Shown here piece after piece: positions 7,203-16,002 of a DNA stretch of 49,468 nucleotides; within the stretch, counting starts at the first letter, position 1, and each line of letters begins with the position of its first letter. A program made the translations under genes and the position numbers. The DNA comes from an uncultured Eubacteriales bacterium (lineage in GTDB: Bacteria > Bacillota > Clostridia > Christensenellales > CAG-138), in the NCBI GenBank assembly GCA_900546845.1, contig UREK01000015.1, forward strand, positions 1 through 49,468, in the 5' to 3' direction. The notes beneath the pieces were generated by a model. That model saw only the letters and a program-made list of their open reading frames with translations. It searched no databases and had not been told where the DNA came from.

Positions 7203-10200
7203 ATGAAGAAAAAAGCGACACTCGTGTTGGTATTGGCATTGATTCTCAATGCGCTCATGCCAATGTCGGCGTTTGCGGATAGCCAGGTTGCGCTTAGCGC
7301 GGAACTTTCTGCGACGACGATGATAGTTGGGGCAGAGGAAACGGTTAGTTACGAGATAGAGCTCCCGAGGCAGTCTAACGTGAACAATCTTCAGCTTGAG
7401 ATCAGCTACGATACTTCTGTTCTCGAAGCTACTGCGACGCAGACGCTTTTCAGCAAGTTTAACAGCGAAGATAATCCAGACCTTAACTATAACCTGAATG
7501 GTGCGATCACTCCTGCCGCGACCGCAAATGAGACGGGGAAAATCATTCTTGCCATGGCTGCCACCAAAACTATTTCTGAAACAGGTGGCTCTTTCTGCCG
7601 AGCTAAGTTTAAGCTGAAAGACGGCGTGACTGCCGGGCAAACAAGTATTAGTGTTACGGTCGTAAAATGCGAAACCGGAACAGGGGAGAATACCACGGTC
7701 TTGCCCTGCACAGCCCCTGCTGACCAAACCATCACCATCACAGCGCCCACCGTTGAAGCAACCGGCATCACGGTTACCCCAGGAACTGCCACCGTTGTGC
7801 GCGGCAGCACCACGGAATTAACCGCTACGCTCACCCCGGAAAACGCCACCAGCGAGGTGACATGGTCCTCCAGCGATGAGACGATTGCGACCGTGGACCA
7901 AAGCGGCGTTGTGACCGGTGTGAAAGCGGGCCCGGCGACCATCACCGCGAAGGTGAACGAGACGATTTTTGATACCTGCGAGGTTACAGTTACGAACCCG
8001 GCCATCACCGGAGACCTTACGGTTTCTGGCAATGCGGTGTATGACGAAACGTTGACGGCGACTTACACGGGAACCGCTGGGGACGTTATGTATACGTGGT
8101 ATCGTCGCAGTAGTACGGATGAGGATTGGGCGCTTGCAACACGGGTCGGAACTGGCGCGACGTACAAAGTCGTTCAAGACGACATCTCAAAATACTTGGC
8201 TGTAAAGGCAACACATCAGGACTTTGATAGGGAGCTGGTTGCCATGACAGACCAGGTTGCAAAGGCCACACAGGCTGCGCCCGCCGCGCCTGTGGCGGAA
8301 ACTGTTGACTACAACTCGATTACTCTGACGACCGTTGCCGGCTGCGAATACAGCATGGACGGCGAAACCTGGCAGACAAGCGCTACCTTCAGCGACTTGA
8401 CCCCGGGCACGGAATACACCTTCTACATCCGCAAGGCGGGGACTGATACGCACCTTGCAAGCCCAGCCGCCTCGGCAACGATCCCCACGAAGGCTTACGA
8501 CGCAAAGGACATCATTTTCAAGGTCAAACTGGATGGCGCAGAAGTCACAAGCTATGGCGACTATGTCACCCTCAGCGGCGCGACGTTCCTGACCGGCACG
8601 GAAGAAGGCAACGTCACCGTCACGCCGAAGGATGGCTACTATCTGAGCGGCGTTAGCATCACTGGCGCGGTGAACTCCGCGAATGACCCCACGTTCCCGA
8701 CCGATCAGGCCGTGGAATATAAGCTCACGCTTAGCAATGTGGACACAGCTGCTTCCATCGAGATTGACCTCATGACCAAGGCGATCCCGGTCATCACGTT
8801 CAAAAATAACAGCGTTGCAGTGACGGAAAGTTCGCTTGCGAAGGATTACGACGAAAGTGCGTTTGCCCTGACCGCAGAAAGCACGTTCGGCACGCCGGAA
8901 CTCAAGTACTACCATGCTGCCGATACTACGTCCCAAACTCCGCTCACCGATGCGCCCACAAACGCGGGCACCTATGTGGCGGTCGCCATGGTGGAGGGCG
9001 GCGTGACCTACAAAGCGGCGGAAGCCAGGCTGAACCTTACCATCAACAAGATCAGCGCTGGCACGGCTGTTGTGCCTCAAATCAGCAACATTACGACCAA
9101 CGGCTTTACGTACAGCACGGCCAACGGCCAGAAGTACATCGTTACCGAGAGCGCCACCGCGCCTGATGTTACCGCCGAAGGCTGGGAGAATGGAATCGGC
9201 AACCCAGTGACGCTGGCGGACAAGCAGCCGGGAACGACCTACTACGTGCATACGTTCATCCCGGGCGACGGCAACCATAACGCTTCCGAAGTAGTGCATG
9301 CGTTCGCGACGACGAAGCATACCTACGAGATTTCCGTCACTCCCGCAGAGCTGAACTTCTTTGCACGCGTCGGCTCCACCAATGCTGTTGAAGGCAAGAA
9401 GATCACCATCACGAACACCGGCTCCGGTGCAGTGCAGATCGCGCTTTTGGAACTCACGAACTTTACCATGCCCGACCTGCCTGCGGATGCGACGCTTGCG
9501 AGCGGCGCGAGCTTGGAACTGACCATCGCGCCCAAGAGCAACCTTGACCGCACCAGCGCGACAACCTATTCTGATACGCTGACGGTTTCCGACACAAACG
9601 GGAATGCGTCGGATGCTACGGTGAACTTGACCTTCAACGTGGCGAACAAGGAGAGCGTGACATTCACCGGCTTCGAGAACAAGACCGTGACCTATGGCGA
9701 AAGCTATAACATGGAAACGGCGGTTCCGAGCGCAGAAGGAATTACGCCGGTGTACGAATACAAGGACAGCGCGGGCAATGTAGTCGCCAAGCCCACGGCC
9801 GCCGGAACCTACACCGTGACGGTGCGCGTGCCGGATACGAACGCGGATTACGCAGGCGAAGCTACCGCGACGCTTACCATCAACCGGAAGGAACTGACCA
9901 TCACCGGCATTGCCGTTGGGGATAAGGTGTATGACGGCACCGTGAACGCGATGGACAAGGTCAGCGGCGGCACGCTCAATGGCGTTGTGAACGGGGAAGC
10001 GGTCGGCTTCAACATCACGAGCGCAGACTTCAACTCCAAGGATGTGAACACCGCACGTACCGTTACCATAGTGGCGGAGCTGACCGGCGCAGAGGATCTG
10101 CTGGCGAATTACACGCTCACCCAACCCGCAGCGGTTTCCGCGGAGATCACCCCGAAGCCCGTGACGCTGACCGTCACTGCAGAGGATAAGGTCTATGATG

Positions 10201-12476
10201 GAACCGTGAATGCGGTGGTTCAGCACAGCTTTGCCACCGGCGATATCGTGGCTGACGACGCTTCGTCCATCGTTGTGAGCGTGACGAGCCCCGCCTTTGC
10301 AGACGCGCATGCGGGGAACGGCAAGGCCGTGACCTATACTGTTGAGATCACGGGCGGCATGGCGAGCAACTATAAGCCTGTGTGGCCTGAAAGCGTCACC
10401 GCAAACATCACGCCCAAGCCGGTCACCGTGACCTTCAGCGGCGAGATGGCGCCGATTTATGACGGCAATGCGAAAATCGCGGCCGCGTCCGTGAACGATA
10501 AGCTCGATGCGGATATGGTGCCTGTGACGGTGCTCTACAACGGCAGCGCGGAAGCGCCCACGCTTGCGGGCAGCTATGTGCTGACGGCGACGCTCGGCAA
10601 CGCGGATTATAAGCTCGCGGACGCTCCCTACACGCAGGGCGAAGCGGCGCGCACGCTCACCATTGCAAAAGGCACGCTCGTTCCCGCAGCCGGGGACGTG
10701 GAAAGGACGATCGCGTATCTTGACACCGCAGCTAACGTCTACGACCTTGCGCAGCTCTTCGGCACGCCGGTTGCGGGCAGCTTCACGCAGAAGAGCGTAA
10801 CCGATACGGACAACATCCTTGCGCAGAATACGCTTGCGGAAGGCAATGCGACCATCGCCCTCGCCGCGGGTAAGACGGTGGGGCAGACGGCGACGATCAC
10901 GTACACCTTTACGCCCTCCGCCGAGAACACCTATAACCCCATCGACCTGACGCTCAGAATCACGGTTGGCACGGAGACGGTCGAGAAGGTCGAAATTATC
11001 GGCGCGCCTGTGACGATTGAGATCGGCACGGCGCTTGACATGGCGAATATCTCCCTGAAGGTCACCTACAAGAGCGGCCGGACGGAAACCTTTGCCGGCA
11101 CGCAATGTACTGCAAGCGGCTATTCGACGGAGCTTAAGCTGGAGAATATCGGCACGCAGACGCTTAAGTTGGAAGCTACGAGCCAAACCGGGGCGCACAG
11201 CGCGACGGCGAACATCACCGTAACGGATGTGCTGACCGGCATTGAGATGGAAGCGCAGCCCGCCAAGACGGAATACACCCTCGGCGCGACGGGCATCGAC
11301 CTTGCGGGCGGCAAGGTGAAGGCCACCTACAAGAGCACTGCGACGAAGTCCATCGACCTGGCCGACAGCGCGCTTACGCTTACGGAAGTCACTGCGGCCA
11401 CGATGCGCGAACTCGGCGAGCACACCGTGAACGTATCCTATACCGAGGGCGGCGTGACGATGCAGACCAGCTTTGCGTTCACGATCGTTTCCGGTGCGGC
11501 TGTGAACCCCGGCGAAGGCGGGACCGGCCCGGTGATCGGTACGGACCACAAGTTCCAGACTGACCCGAACGACGCGGCGACCGTTGTGGACAACAGCTCG
11601 GTGGCGCTTGAGATCACCCCGGCCAAGAACCAGACGGGCATTGACGCGGCCATCGCGCAGGAATATCCGGCGCTCACCGGCAGCACCCAGGGCCTGAACC
11701 TGGCGTTTATGTCGGACGGGCAGGCCGTCTATGCGCAGCAGGCCGTGACGGTGCAGCTCCCCTACCCGGCGGGTACGGAGCGCGCCGACAGCTTCATGGT
11801 GTACCTCTATCAGAACGGCACGCTCACGCCGGTTGCGCCCACAAAGAGTGCGAACCACCTGAGCGTTGAGCTCCCAGCGGGCTTCTCAGCATCCGATGTA
11901 GTGCTTGCCTGGACGAAGTATGTTGCACCGGAAACGGAGCAGGAATCCGCGTTTGATCGTGCGCAGGACCGTTTCTGGGGCGATGTGCTCCGCGCAGTCG
12001 CGTTCGCGGACGCGGGCGAAGTGCTCACCGTTGACGCGGGCTACTTTGACAAGATGCCGGTCGAGATCATGAACGCAGTGAGCGTGCGCAACGTGACGCT
12101 CGTGATCCGTTGGCGCAACGGCGAGGATATCGTCATCGGCCGGGCAAACGCGCTCATCCCGGAGGCGAACCGTCTGTATTACCCGCTCAGCTACCTGCTG
12201 CGGACGCTGACGAAGCTCTCCGTCTCCGGCAGCGGCAACGTCATTTTCGCGCCGCAGACGGGCGACGGCTGGGAGATCACAGACTGGAGCATGGGCATGT
12301 TCGTATCCCCGCTTTCGGCCACGCAGCAGAGCGGGAACGCCGCGCTGATTACGCTCATGGATGAGAACGGCGCCGCCGACCTGACCTGGCTCGGCATGCT
12401 CCTGCTGGTTGGCTCGCTGGGCGCGCTGTGTGCCGCGTGGTACGCGACTAACCGTAAAAAGGGATCCGAAAAGTAA
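7203..12476 (+). CDS. Giant cell-surface cohesin / Ig-like repeat protein with C-terminal membrane anchor
   Basis: A 1757-residue exported protein. Signal peptide at 1-26 (KATLVLVLALILNALMPMSAFA). A cohesin-like domain at about 28-178 (NNLQLEISYDTSVLEA, RAKFKLKDG). A BIG2 domain at about 184-264 (VTWSSSDETIATVDQSG). Fibronectin-III- and PKD-like segments follow, then at least two YDG/MBG repeats (DKVYDGTVNA appears twice), and two group-3 bacterial Ig-like domains near 1260-1430 (LKVTYKSGRTETF). The C-terminus has one hydrophobic helix (about 1727-1747, LGMLLLVGSLGALCAAWYA) with a basic tail and no LPxTG, so a membrane anchor rather than a sortase substrate. ATG 7203 is preferred over GTG 7197 because AGGAG lies 10 bases upstream. 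It would act as the base on which dockerin proteins assemble. Confidence 0.85.
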   Translation: MKKKATLVLVLALILNALMPMSAFADSQVALSAELSATTMIVGAEETVSYEIELPRQSNVNNLQLEISYDTSVLEATATQTLFSKFNSEDNPDLNYNLNGAITPAATANETGKIILAMAATKTISETGGSFCRAKFKLKDGVTAGQTSISVTVVKCETGTGENTTVLPCTAPADQTITITAPTVEATGITVTPGTATVVRGSTTELTATLTPENATSEVTWSSSDETIATVDQSGVVTGVKAGPATITAKVNETIFDTCEVTVTNPAITGDLTVSGNAVYDETLTATYTGTAGDVMYTWYRRSSTDEDWALATRVGTGATYKVVQDDISKYLAVKATHQDFDRELVAMTDQVAKATQAAPAAPVAETVDYNSITLTTVAGCEYSMDGETWQTSATFSDLTPGTEYTFYIRKAGTDTHLASPAASATIPTKAYDAKDIIFKVKLDGAEVTSYGDYVTLSGATFLTGTEEGNVTVTPKDGYYLSGVSITGAVNSANDPTFPTDQAVEYKLTLSNVDTAASIEIDLMTKAIPVITFKNNSVAVTESSLAKDYDESAFALTAESTFGTPELKYYHAADTTSQTPLTDAPTNAGTYVAVAMVEGGVTYKAAEARLNLTINKISAGTAVVPQISNITTNGFTYSTANGQKYIVTESATAPDVTAEGWENGIGNPVTLADKQPGTTYYVHTFIPGDGNHNASEVVHAFATTKHTYEISVTPAELNFFARVGSTNAVEGKKITITNTGSGAVQIALLELTNFTMPDLPADATLASGASLELTIAPKSNLDRTSATTYSDTLTVSDTNGNASDATVNLTFNVANKESVTFTGFENKTVTYGESYNMETAVPSAEGITPVYEYKDSAGNVVAKPTAAGTYTVTVRVPDTNADYAGEATATLTINRKELTITGIAVGDKVYDGTVNAMDKVSGGTLNGVVNGEAVGFNITSADFNSKDVNTARTVTIVAELTGAEDLLANYTLTQPAAVSAEITPKPVTLTVTAEDKVYDGTVNAVVQHSFATGDIVADDASSIVVSVTSPAFADAHAGNGKAVTYTVEITGGMASNYKPVWPESVTANITPKPVTVTFSGEMAPIYDGNAKIAAASVNDKLDADMVPVTVLYNGSAEAPTLAGSYVLTATLGNADYKLADAPYTQGEAARTLTIAKGTLVPAAGDVERTIAYLDTAANVYDLAQLFGTPVAGSFTQKSVTDTDNILAQNTLAEGNATIALAAGKTVGQTATITYTFTPSAENTYNPIDLTLRITVGTETVEKVEIIGAPVTIEIGTALDMANISLKVTYKSGRTETFAGTQCTASGYSTELKLENIGTQTLKLEATSQTGAHSATANITVTDVLTGIEMEAQPAKTEYTLGATGIDLAGGKVKATYKSTATKSIDLADSALTLTEVTAATMRELGEHTVNVSYTEGGVTMQTSFAFTIVSGAAVNPGEGGTGPVIGTDHKFQTDPNDAATVVDNSSVALEITPAKNQTGIDAAIAQEYPALTGSTQGLNLAFMSDGQAVYAQQAVTVQLPYPAGTERADSFMVYLYQNGTLTPVAPTKSANHLSVELPAGFSASDVVLAWTKYVAPETEQESAFDRAQDRFWGDVLRAVAFADAGEVLTVDAGYFDKMPVEIMNAVSVRNVTLVIRWRNGEDIVIGRANALIPEANRLYYPLSYLLRTLTKLSVSGSGNVIFAPQTGDGWEITDWSMGMFVSPLSATQQSGNAALITLMDENGAADLTWLGMLLLVGSLGALCAAWYATNRKKGSEK

Positions 12477-12490
12477 ACTTTGAAAGCAGA

Positions 12491-12528
12491 GCAACGGGAG
12501 GCTTACCGAAAGGGCGGCCTCCCGTTGC
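12491..12528 (+). terminator. Hairpin after the giant surface protein gene
   Basis: GCAACGGGAGGC and GCCTCCCGTTGC pair as a 12-bp stem 14 bases after the stop. It is followed by ATATATGG instead of a T-tract. Confidence 0.6.
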
Positions 12529-12802
12529 ATATATGGAAACCCGCGTTACAAGTTCAACGCTGTTGTTCGTCCGCACCCATGGCGGCCCATCCCCATTCAA
12601 GTGCCGCTTGAGCATGCACAACCCCAAAGGCTTCTTTTGAAAGGAGCTGTCGCGGCGCAAGCCGTGACTGAGGATTGCTGAATCTGCGTGGCCGCCTGAT
12701 ATGCGCTGCTTTCAAAAATGCGGATTGCAAAAAACTCCCATCGCTTTTTCCGCGTAAGCTGGAGATGCTAATTTTATCTAGAGCTTGAAAGGAGTGAGCG
12801 GA
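12529..12802 (+). other. Intergenic region without a supported gene
   Basis: About 270 bases. I see no coding frame with a ribosome site. A few words faintly recall the dispersed repeat (GGCGCAAGCC, CAAGTGCCGCTTGAG), but not enough to call a copy. Confidence 0.45.
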
Positions 12803-12970
12803 ATGAAAGCGGCAACCTTTGTGATCGGGATTGCGGCGGGCATGGCAATGGCCACGGCGGGTGTTATCGCAATGTACCCCGATGTATCCAGGCGTATGAT
12901 GCGCGATTCCAAGCGCGCGCTGCGCTGCGGCAAGCGTGCGGCGGGGCAGATCAGCCACCTGTTCGGCTAA
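12803..12970 (+). CDS. Small membrane protein of unknown function
   Basis: A 55-residue protein starting at ATG 12803, with AGGAG 8 bases before. One N-terminal transmembrane helix (FVIGIAAGMAMATAGVIAMY) is followed by a strongly basic tail (SRRMMRDSKRALRCGKRA). This resembles the small YtxH-like proteins of Clostridia, but no function can be given. It is monocistronic and ends in a good terminator. Confidence 0.7.
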   Translation: MKAATFVIGIAAGMAMATAGVIAMYPDVSRRMMRDSKRALRCGKRAAGQISHLFG

Positions 12971-12995
12971 GTGCAACGGCGGTATGGCGCCGGAG

Positions 12996-13030
12996 TGCGG
13001 ATGGCGCTTTGCGTCATCCGCATTTGTTTG
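12996..13030 (+). terminator. Intrinsic terminator after the small membrane protein
   Basis: TGCGGATGGCG/CGTCATCCGCA stem with a short loop, followed by TTTGTTTG. Confidence 0.75.
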
Positions 13031-13056
13031 TATTTTGGGCTGGAATACGGTATAAT
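13028..13056 (+). promoter_or_regulatory. Promoter of the ireB-ruvX operon
   Basis: TTGTAT (13028-13033) and perfect TATAAT (13051-13056) with a 17-base spacer, 42 bases before ireB. Confidence 0.7.
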
Positions 13057-13097
13057 GATCACATGAAAAATATGTCAGTAACATGGGGGGTCACGCG

Positions 13098-13382
13098 ATG
13101 ACGGATAACACAAACGAAACCATGCAATTCCGCATCCCGCGGGATAAGAACACGGCGAACGAAGTGCTCATGCGCGTTTATTCCGCCATGAAGGAAAAAG
13201 GCTACGATCCGATCAACCAGATCGTCGGCTACCTGATCTCAGGCGACCCAACTTATATCACAAGCTACAACAACGCGCGCTACCTCATCCGTATGCTGGA
13301 GCGGGACGAGCTGCTTGAAGAGCTCGTGCGCTTTTATGTGAACGCCCCGGAACACCGGGATCAGCCGGAAGCGGAGCGGTAA
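13098..13382 (+). CDS. ireB: IreB family regulatory phosphoprotein
   Basis: A 94-residue member of the UPF0297 family (TMQFRIPRD, MKEKGYDPINQIVGYLISGDPTYI). In Enterococcus IreB is a substrate of the Ser/Thr kinase IreK and dampens cephalosporin resistance; the conserved N-terminal threonine region targeted there is present (NTNETMQF). The ATG at 13098 is chosen over the in-frame ATG at 13083 because the GGGGGG run lies between them. It heads the conserved ireB-ruvX-DUF1292 order; the alaS gene that often precedes it is absent here. Confidence 0.93.
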   Translation: MTDNTNETMQFRIPRDKNTANEVLMRVYSAMKEKGYDPINQIVGYLISGDPTYITSYNNARYLIRMLERDELLEELVRFYVNAPEHRDQPEAER

Positions 13383-13386
13383 CGCC

Positions 13387-13809
13387 ATGCAGAGAGTATT
13401 GGCGCTCGACGTTGGGGACAGGCGGATCGGCCTTGCGGTGAGCGATGCGCTTGGCATTACCGCGCAGGGGCTTGAGACCTACAACCGCACGGGCGATCTG
13501 GAGAAGGACGCGGCGTATATCCGCTCCGTCGCGGAGAAATACCGCCCGGTTCGGCTGCTGTTCGGCATGCCGCGCAACATGGACGGCAGTTATGGCTTCC
13601 AATCCGAAAAGGTGCGCGCGTTTGCAGATGCGGTCCTTGCCGGGTGGGATGGTGAGCATGCGTTTTATGATGAACGCCTGAGCACCGTTTCCGCGGAGCG
13701 CGTGCTTTGCGAGGCGGAGATGAACTGGCAGAAGCGGCGCAAGGTGGTGGATAAACTTGCCGCGACCATCATTTTGCAGGGCTATCTGGACGGAACCCCA
13801 AAACTCTGA
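13387..13809 (+). CDS. ruvX: Putative Holliday junction resolvase RuvX (YqgF)
   Basis: A 140-residue RNase H-fold nuclease of the YqgF family. It carries the first catalytic aspartate in LALDVGDRRIGLAVSD, the LLFGMPRNMDGSYG loop, and the YDERLSTVSAE and DKLAATIILQGYL motifs. The family is linked to pre-16S rRNA end processing and to Holliday junction cleavage; which role applies here cannot be told from sequence. It starts 4 bases after ireB, so the two are coupled. Confidence 0.94.
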   Translation: MQRVLALDVGDRRIGLAVSDALGITAQGLETYNRTGDLEKDAAYIRSVAEKYRPVRLLFGMPRNMDGSYGFQSEKVRAFADAVLAGWDGEHAFYDERLSTVSAERVLCEAEMNWQKRRKVVDKLAATIILQGYLDGTPKL

Positions 13810-13825
13810 ACGATAGGAGAACGCA

Positions 13826-14116
13826 ATGGAAGAACGCTTTGACGAGGTCGTATTGCTGGATGAAAACGGGGAGGAAGCCCGCTTTTCCCATATTTTGACG
13901 TTTCTTTATGAAGGCGAGCGCTATGTTGCGCTGGAGCCGGTTGAAGCGGACGCGGAGCCACCCGTGATGGACGAGGAGGCGGAGGTCGTCCTCATGCGCA
14001 TTGTGCGCGGCGAGGATGGCGACATCTACCAGCCCGTGGAAAACGAAGTGCTGCTGGACGAGGTGTTCGGCAGGTTCCTGGAACTGATGGACGAGCTGGA
14101 AGAGGAGGAAGAATAA
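13826..14116 (+). CDS. DUF1292 domain protein (YrzB-like)
   Basis: A 96-residue, very acidic protein (EEEAEVVLMRIVRGEDGD, C-terminal LEEEEE) of the DUF1292 family, which commonly stands third in the ireB-ruvX operon of Firmicutes. Biochemical function is unknown. ATAGGAG precedes the ATG. Confidence 0.9.
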   Translation: MEERFDEVVLLDENGEEARFSHILTFLYEGERYVALEPVEADAEPPVMDEEAEVVLMRIVRGEDGDIYQPVENEVLLDEVFGRFLELMDELEEEEE

Positions 14117-14118
14117 CC

Positions 14119-15021
14119 ATGTTAGCACCAAAGCTGTTCCAGGGCGCGCGCGTCGCGGTTCTGGGGCCGTCCAGCTCCGTTACGGAAGACAAGCTCGCCG
14201 CAGGCGTGGAAGCACTCCGGGCGCTTGGCTTCGAGCCTGTCGTATACGAAAGCGCGCGCTCCATGCACGGCTATTTCGCCGGGACGGACGCGGTGCGCGC
14301 GGCGGACATCAACGCGGCGTTTGCAGATAAGAGCATCGACGGGATCATCGCTACGCGCGGCGGCTACGGCGGGAACCGCGTGCTCCCGCTGCTGGACTTA
14401 GATATGATTGCGAAGAACCCGAAGTTTTTTGCCGGATACAGCGACATCACCGCATACCACATCGCGTTCAACCAGCGCTGCGGCCTCGTGACTTACCATA
14501 TGCCCATGGTGACAGCGCTGCCGGGTGCCTGCGAATACTCCCTTGCGGGCATAAAGGCCATGCTGTTTGGCACGGCGGCGAACTATGAAAACCCGGAAGG
14601 CTACTCGCGCAAAACGCTCGTACCCGGCACGGCGGAAGGTGTACTCTGCGGGGGCAACCTTTCTCTCATCGCGGCCTCGCTCGGCACGCCGTGGGAGATC
14701 GACACCCGCGGCAAGCTCCTTTTCTTTGAAGATGTGGGCGAGCGGCCGTACCGCATCGACGGCATGCTGACCCAGCTGCGCAATGCGGGCAAGTTCGCGG
14801 ACTGCGCGGGCATCCTCATTGGGGATTTCTCCGACTGTGACCCGAAGCCCGATGAAAAGACGCTTTCGCTCGACGAGCTGATTGACGAGATTATAAAGCC
14901 TGCCGGGAAGCCAACGATCAAGGGCGTGCGCTGCGGCCATTGTTCGCCCACGATGTCCCTGCCGCTGGGCAAGCGCTTCCGCATGGACGCGGGCGCCTGC
15001 ACGTTCGGCGAGGCGGAATAA
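14119..15021 (+). CDS. LD-carboxypeptidase, peptidase family S66
   Basis: A 300-residue serine peptidase of the LdcA/MccF family. The nucleophile is S108 in FAGYSDITAYH. The partner glutamate lies in LLFFEDVGERPYRIDGML and the histidine in CGHCSPTMSLPLG. LdcA-type enzymes trim the terminal D-alanine from the L,D bond of murein tetrapeptides during wall recycling; MccF-type members cleave microcin-like acyl-AMP toxins. No signal peptide is present, so the enzyme is cytoplasmic. It follows the DUF1292 gene after 2 bases and ends the operon at a terminator. Confidence 0.88.
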   Translation: MLAPKLFQGARVAVLGPSSSVTEDKLAAGVEALRALGFEPVVYESARSMHGYFAGTDAVRAADINAAFADKSIDGIIATRGGYGGNRVLPLLDLDMIAKNPKFFAGYSDITAYHIAFNQRCGLVTYHMPMVTALPGACEYSLAGIKAMLFGTAANYENPEGYSRKTLVPGTAEGVLCGGNLSLIAASLGTPWEIDTRGKLLFFEDVGERPYRIDGMLTQLRNAGKFADCAGILIGDFSDCDPKPDEKTLSLDELIDEIIKPAGKPTIKGVRCGHCSPTMSLPLGKRFRMDAGACTFGEAE

Positions 15022-15043
15022 AAGCGAAACGCGCAAACTCCTG

Positions 15044-15080
15044 GCCGGAACGCGGCAAAAACGCTTGCGCTCCGGCTTTT
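15044..15080 (+). terminator. Intrinsic terminator after the LD-carboxypeptidase gene
   Basis: GCCGGAACGC pairs with GCGCTCCGGC (one mismatch) and is followed by TTTT. Confidence 0.7.
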
Positions 15081-15092
15081 CTCATGCTATAA
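15065..15092 (+). promoter_or_regulatory. Possible rpsB promoter
   Basis: Perfect TATAAT at 15087-15092 with a weak TTGCGC 16 bases upstream, overlapping the preceding terminator. The resulting rpsB leader is about 135 bases, long enough for a regulatory RNA, but no fold could be assigned. Confidence 0.5.
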
Positions 15093-15234
15093 TCACGAAT
15101 GGTGCATTGTGTGGAAATGGTGCACCCGCGTAAAATTCAAATACGCACCCGCGCGGACTGCAGGGCTCGTGCCGCAGAAGCGGCTCCCTTGCGGGAGGAT
15201 GTGCGGGGAGGAAAAACGAGGAGGTATATTACCC

Positions 15235-15969
15235 ATGTCTGTGATTTCCATGAAGCAACTGTTGGAAGCCGGCGTCCATTTCGGACACCAGACCCGCCGC
15301 TGGAACCCGAAGATGAAGGAATACATCTTCACCGAGCGCAACGGCATCTACATCATCGACCTGCAGAAAACCGTAAAGAAGATCGACGAAGCGTATTATT
15401 TCGTGCGCGACCTCGCAATGGAAGGCAAGAGCATCCTGTTCGTTGGTACCAAGAAGCAGGCGCAGGAGTCTATCGAGCAGGAAGCGAAGCGCTGCGAAAT
15501 GTTCTACGTCAACCAGCGTTGGCTGGGCGGCATGCTCACCAACTTCAAGACCATCCAGGGCCGCATCGCGCAGCTGCGCAAGATCGAGAAGATGGAAGCG
15601 GAGGGCGATTTCGCGCTCCTGCCCAAGAAGGAAGTCATCAAGCTCAAGGCGGAGCAGGAAAAGCTCGAAAAGAACCTCGGCGGCATCAAGGACATGAAGA
15701 AGCTGCCCGGCGCGCTCTTCGTGGTCGACCCCCGCAAGGAGCACATTGCGATCCTCGAGGCCAAGACCCTTGGCATCCCGGTTGTGGCTATCGTTGACAC
15801 CAACTGCGATCCGGATGAAGCAGATTACCCGATCCCCGGCAACGACGACGCGATCCGCGCGGTCAAGCTCATCGCTTCCAAGATGGCGGACGCGGTGCTC
15901 GAAGGCAAGCAGGGCGAGCAGATGGCCGATGAAGAAGCCCCCGCTGCCGAGGCTGAGGACGAGTTTTAA
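15235..15969 (+). CDS. rpsB: 30S ribosomal protein S2
   Basis: A 244-residue S2. It begins MSVISMKQLLEAGVHFGHQ and includes RWNPKMKEYIF, FVGTKKQAQ and the RWLGGMLTNF signature. The ATG at 15235 is preceded by GAGGAGG. The C-terminal tail is acidic and alanine-rich (EEAPAAEAEDEF). S2 is a late-joining protein of the small subunit. tsf follows 33 bases downstream, the near-universal rpsB-tsf pair. Confidence 0.98.
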   Translation: MSVISMKQLLEAGVHFGHQTRRWNPKMKEYIFTERNGIYIIDLQKTVKKIDEAYYFVRDLAMEGKSILFVGTKKQAQESIEQEAKRCEMFYVNQRWLGGMLTNFKTIQGRIAQLRKIEKMEAEGDFALLPKKEVIKLKAEQEKLEKNLGGIKDMKKLPGALFVVDPRKEHIAILEAKTLGIPVVAIVDTNCDPDEADYPIPGNDDAIRAVKLIASKMADAVLEGKQGEQMADEEAPAAEAEDEF

Positions 15970-16002
15970 TTGACGACTTTTATTCGGAAGGAGAAATAGA
16001 TT

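Noticed and set aside
8187..11858. A very long open frame (over 1200 codons) on the minus strand opposite the giant surface protein gene
   Set aside because: It is an antisense shadow of a high-GC gene with biased third positions. Its sequence is rich in Arg, His and Val with no domain pattern, and the plus-strand frame has a signal peptide, domains and a ribosome site.
12240..12275. APQTGD in the giant surface protein as a possible sortase (LPxTG-like) signal
   Set aside because: It lies about 50 residues before the membrane helix and is not followed directly by the hydrophobic segment, so it cannot be a sortase signal.
12529..12802. Possible fifth copy of the repeat element downstream of the giant surface gene
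   Set aside because: Only scattered words match; module order and hairpins are absent.
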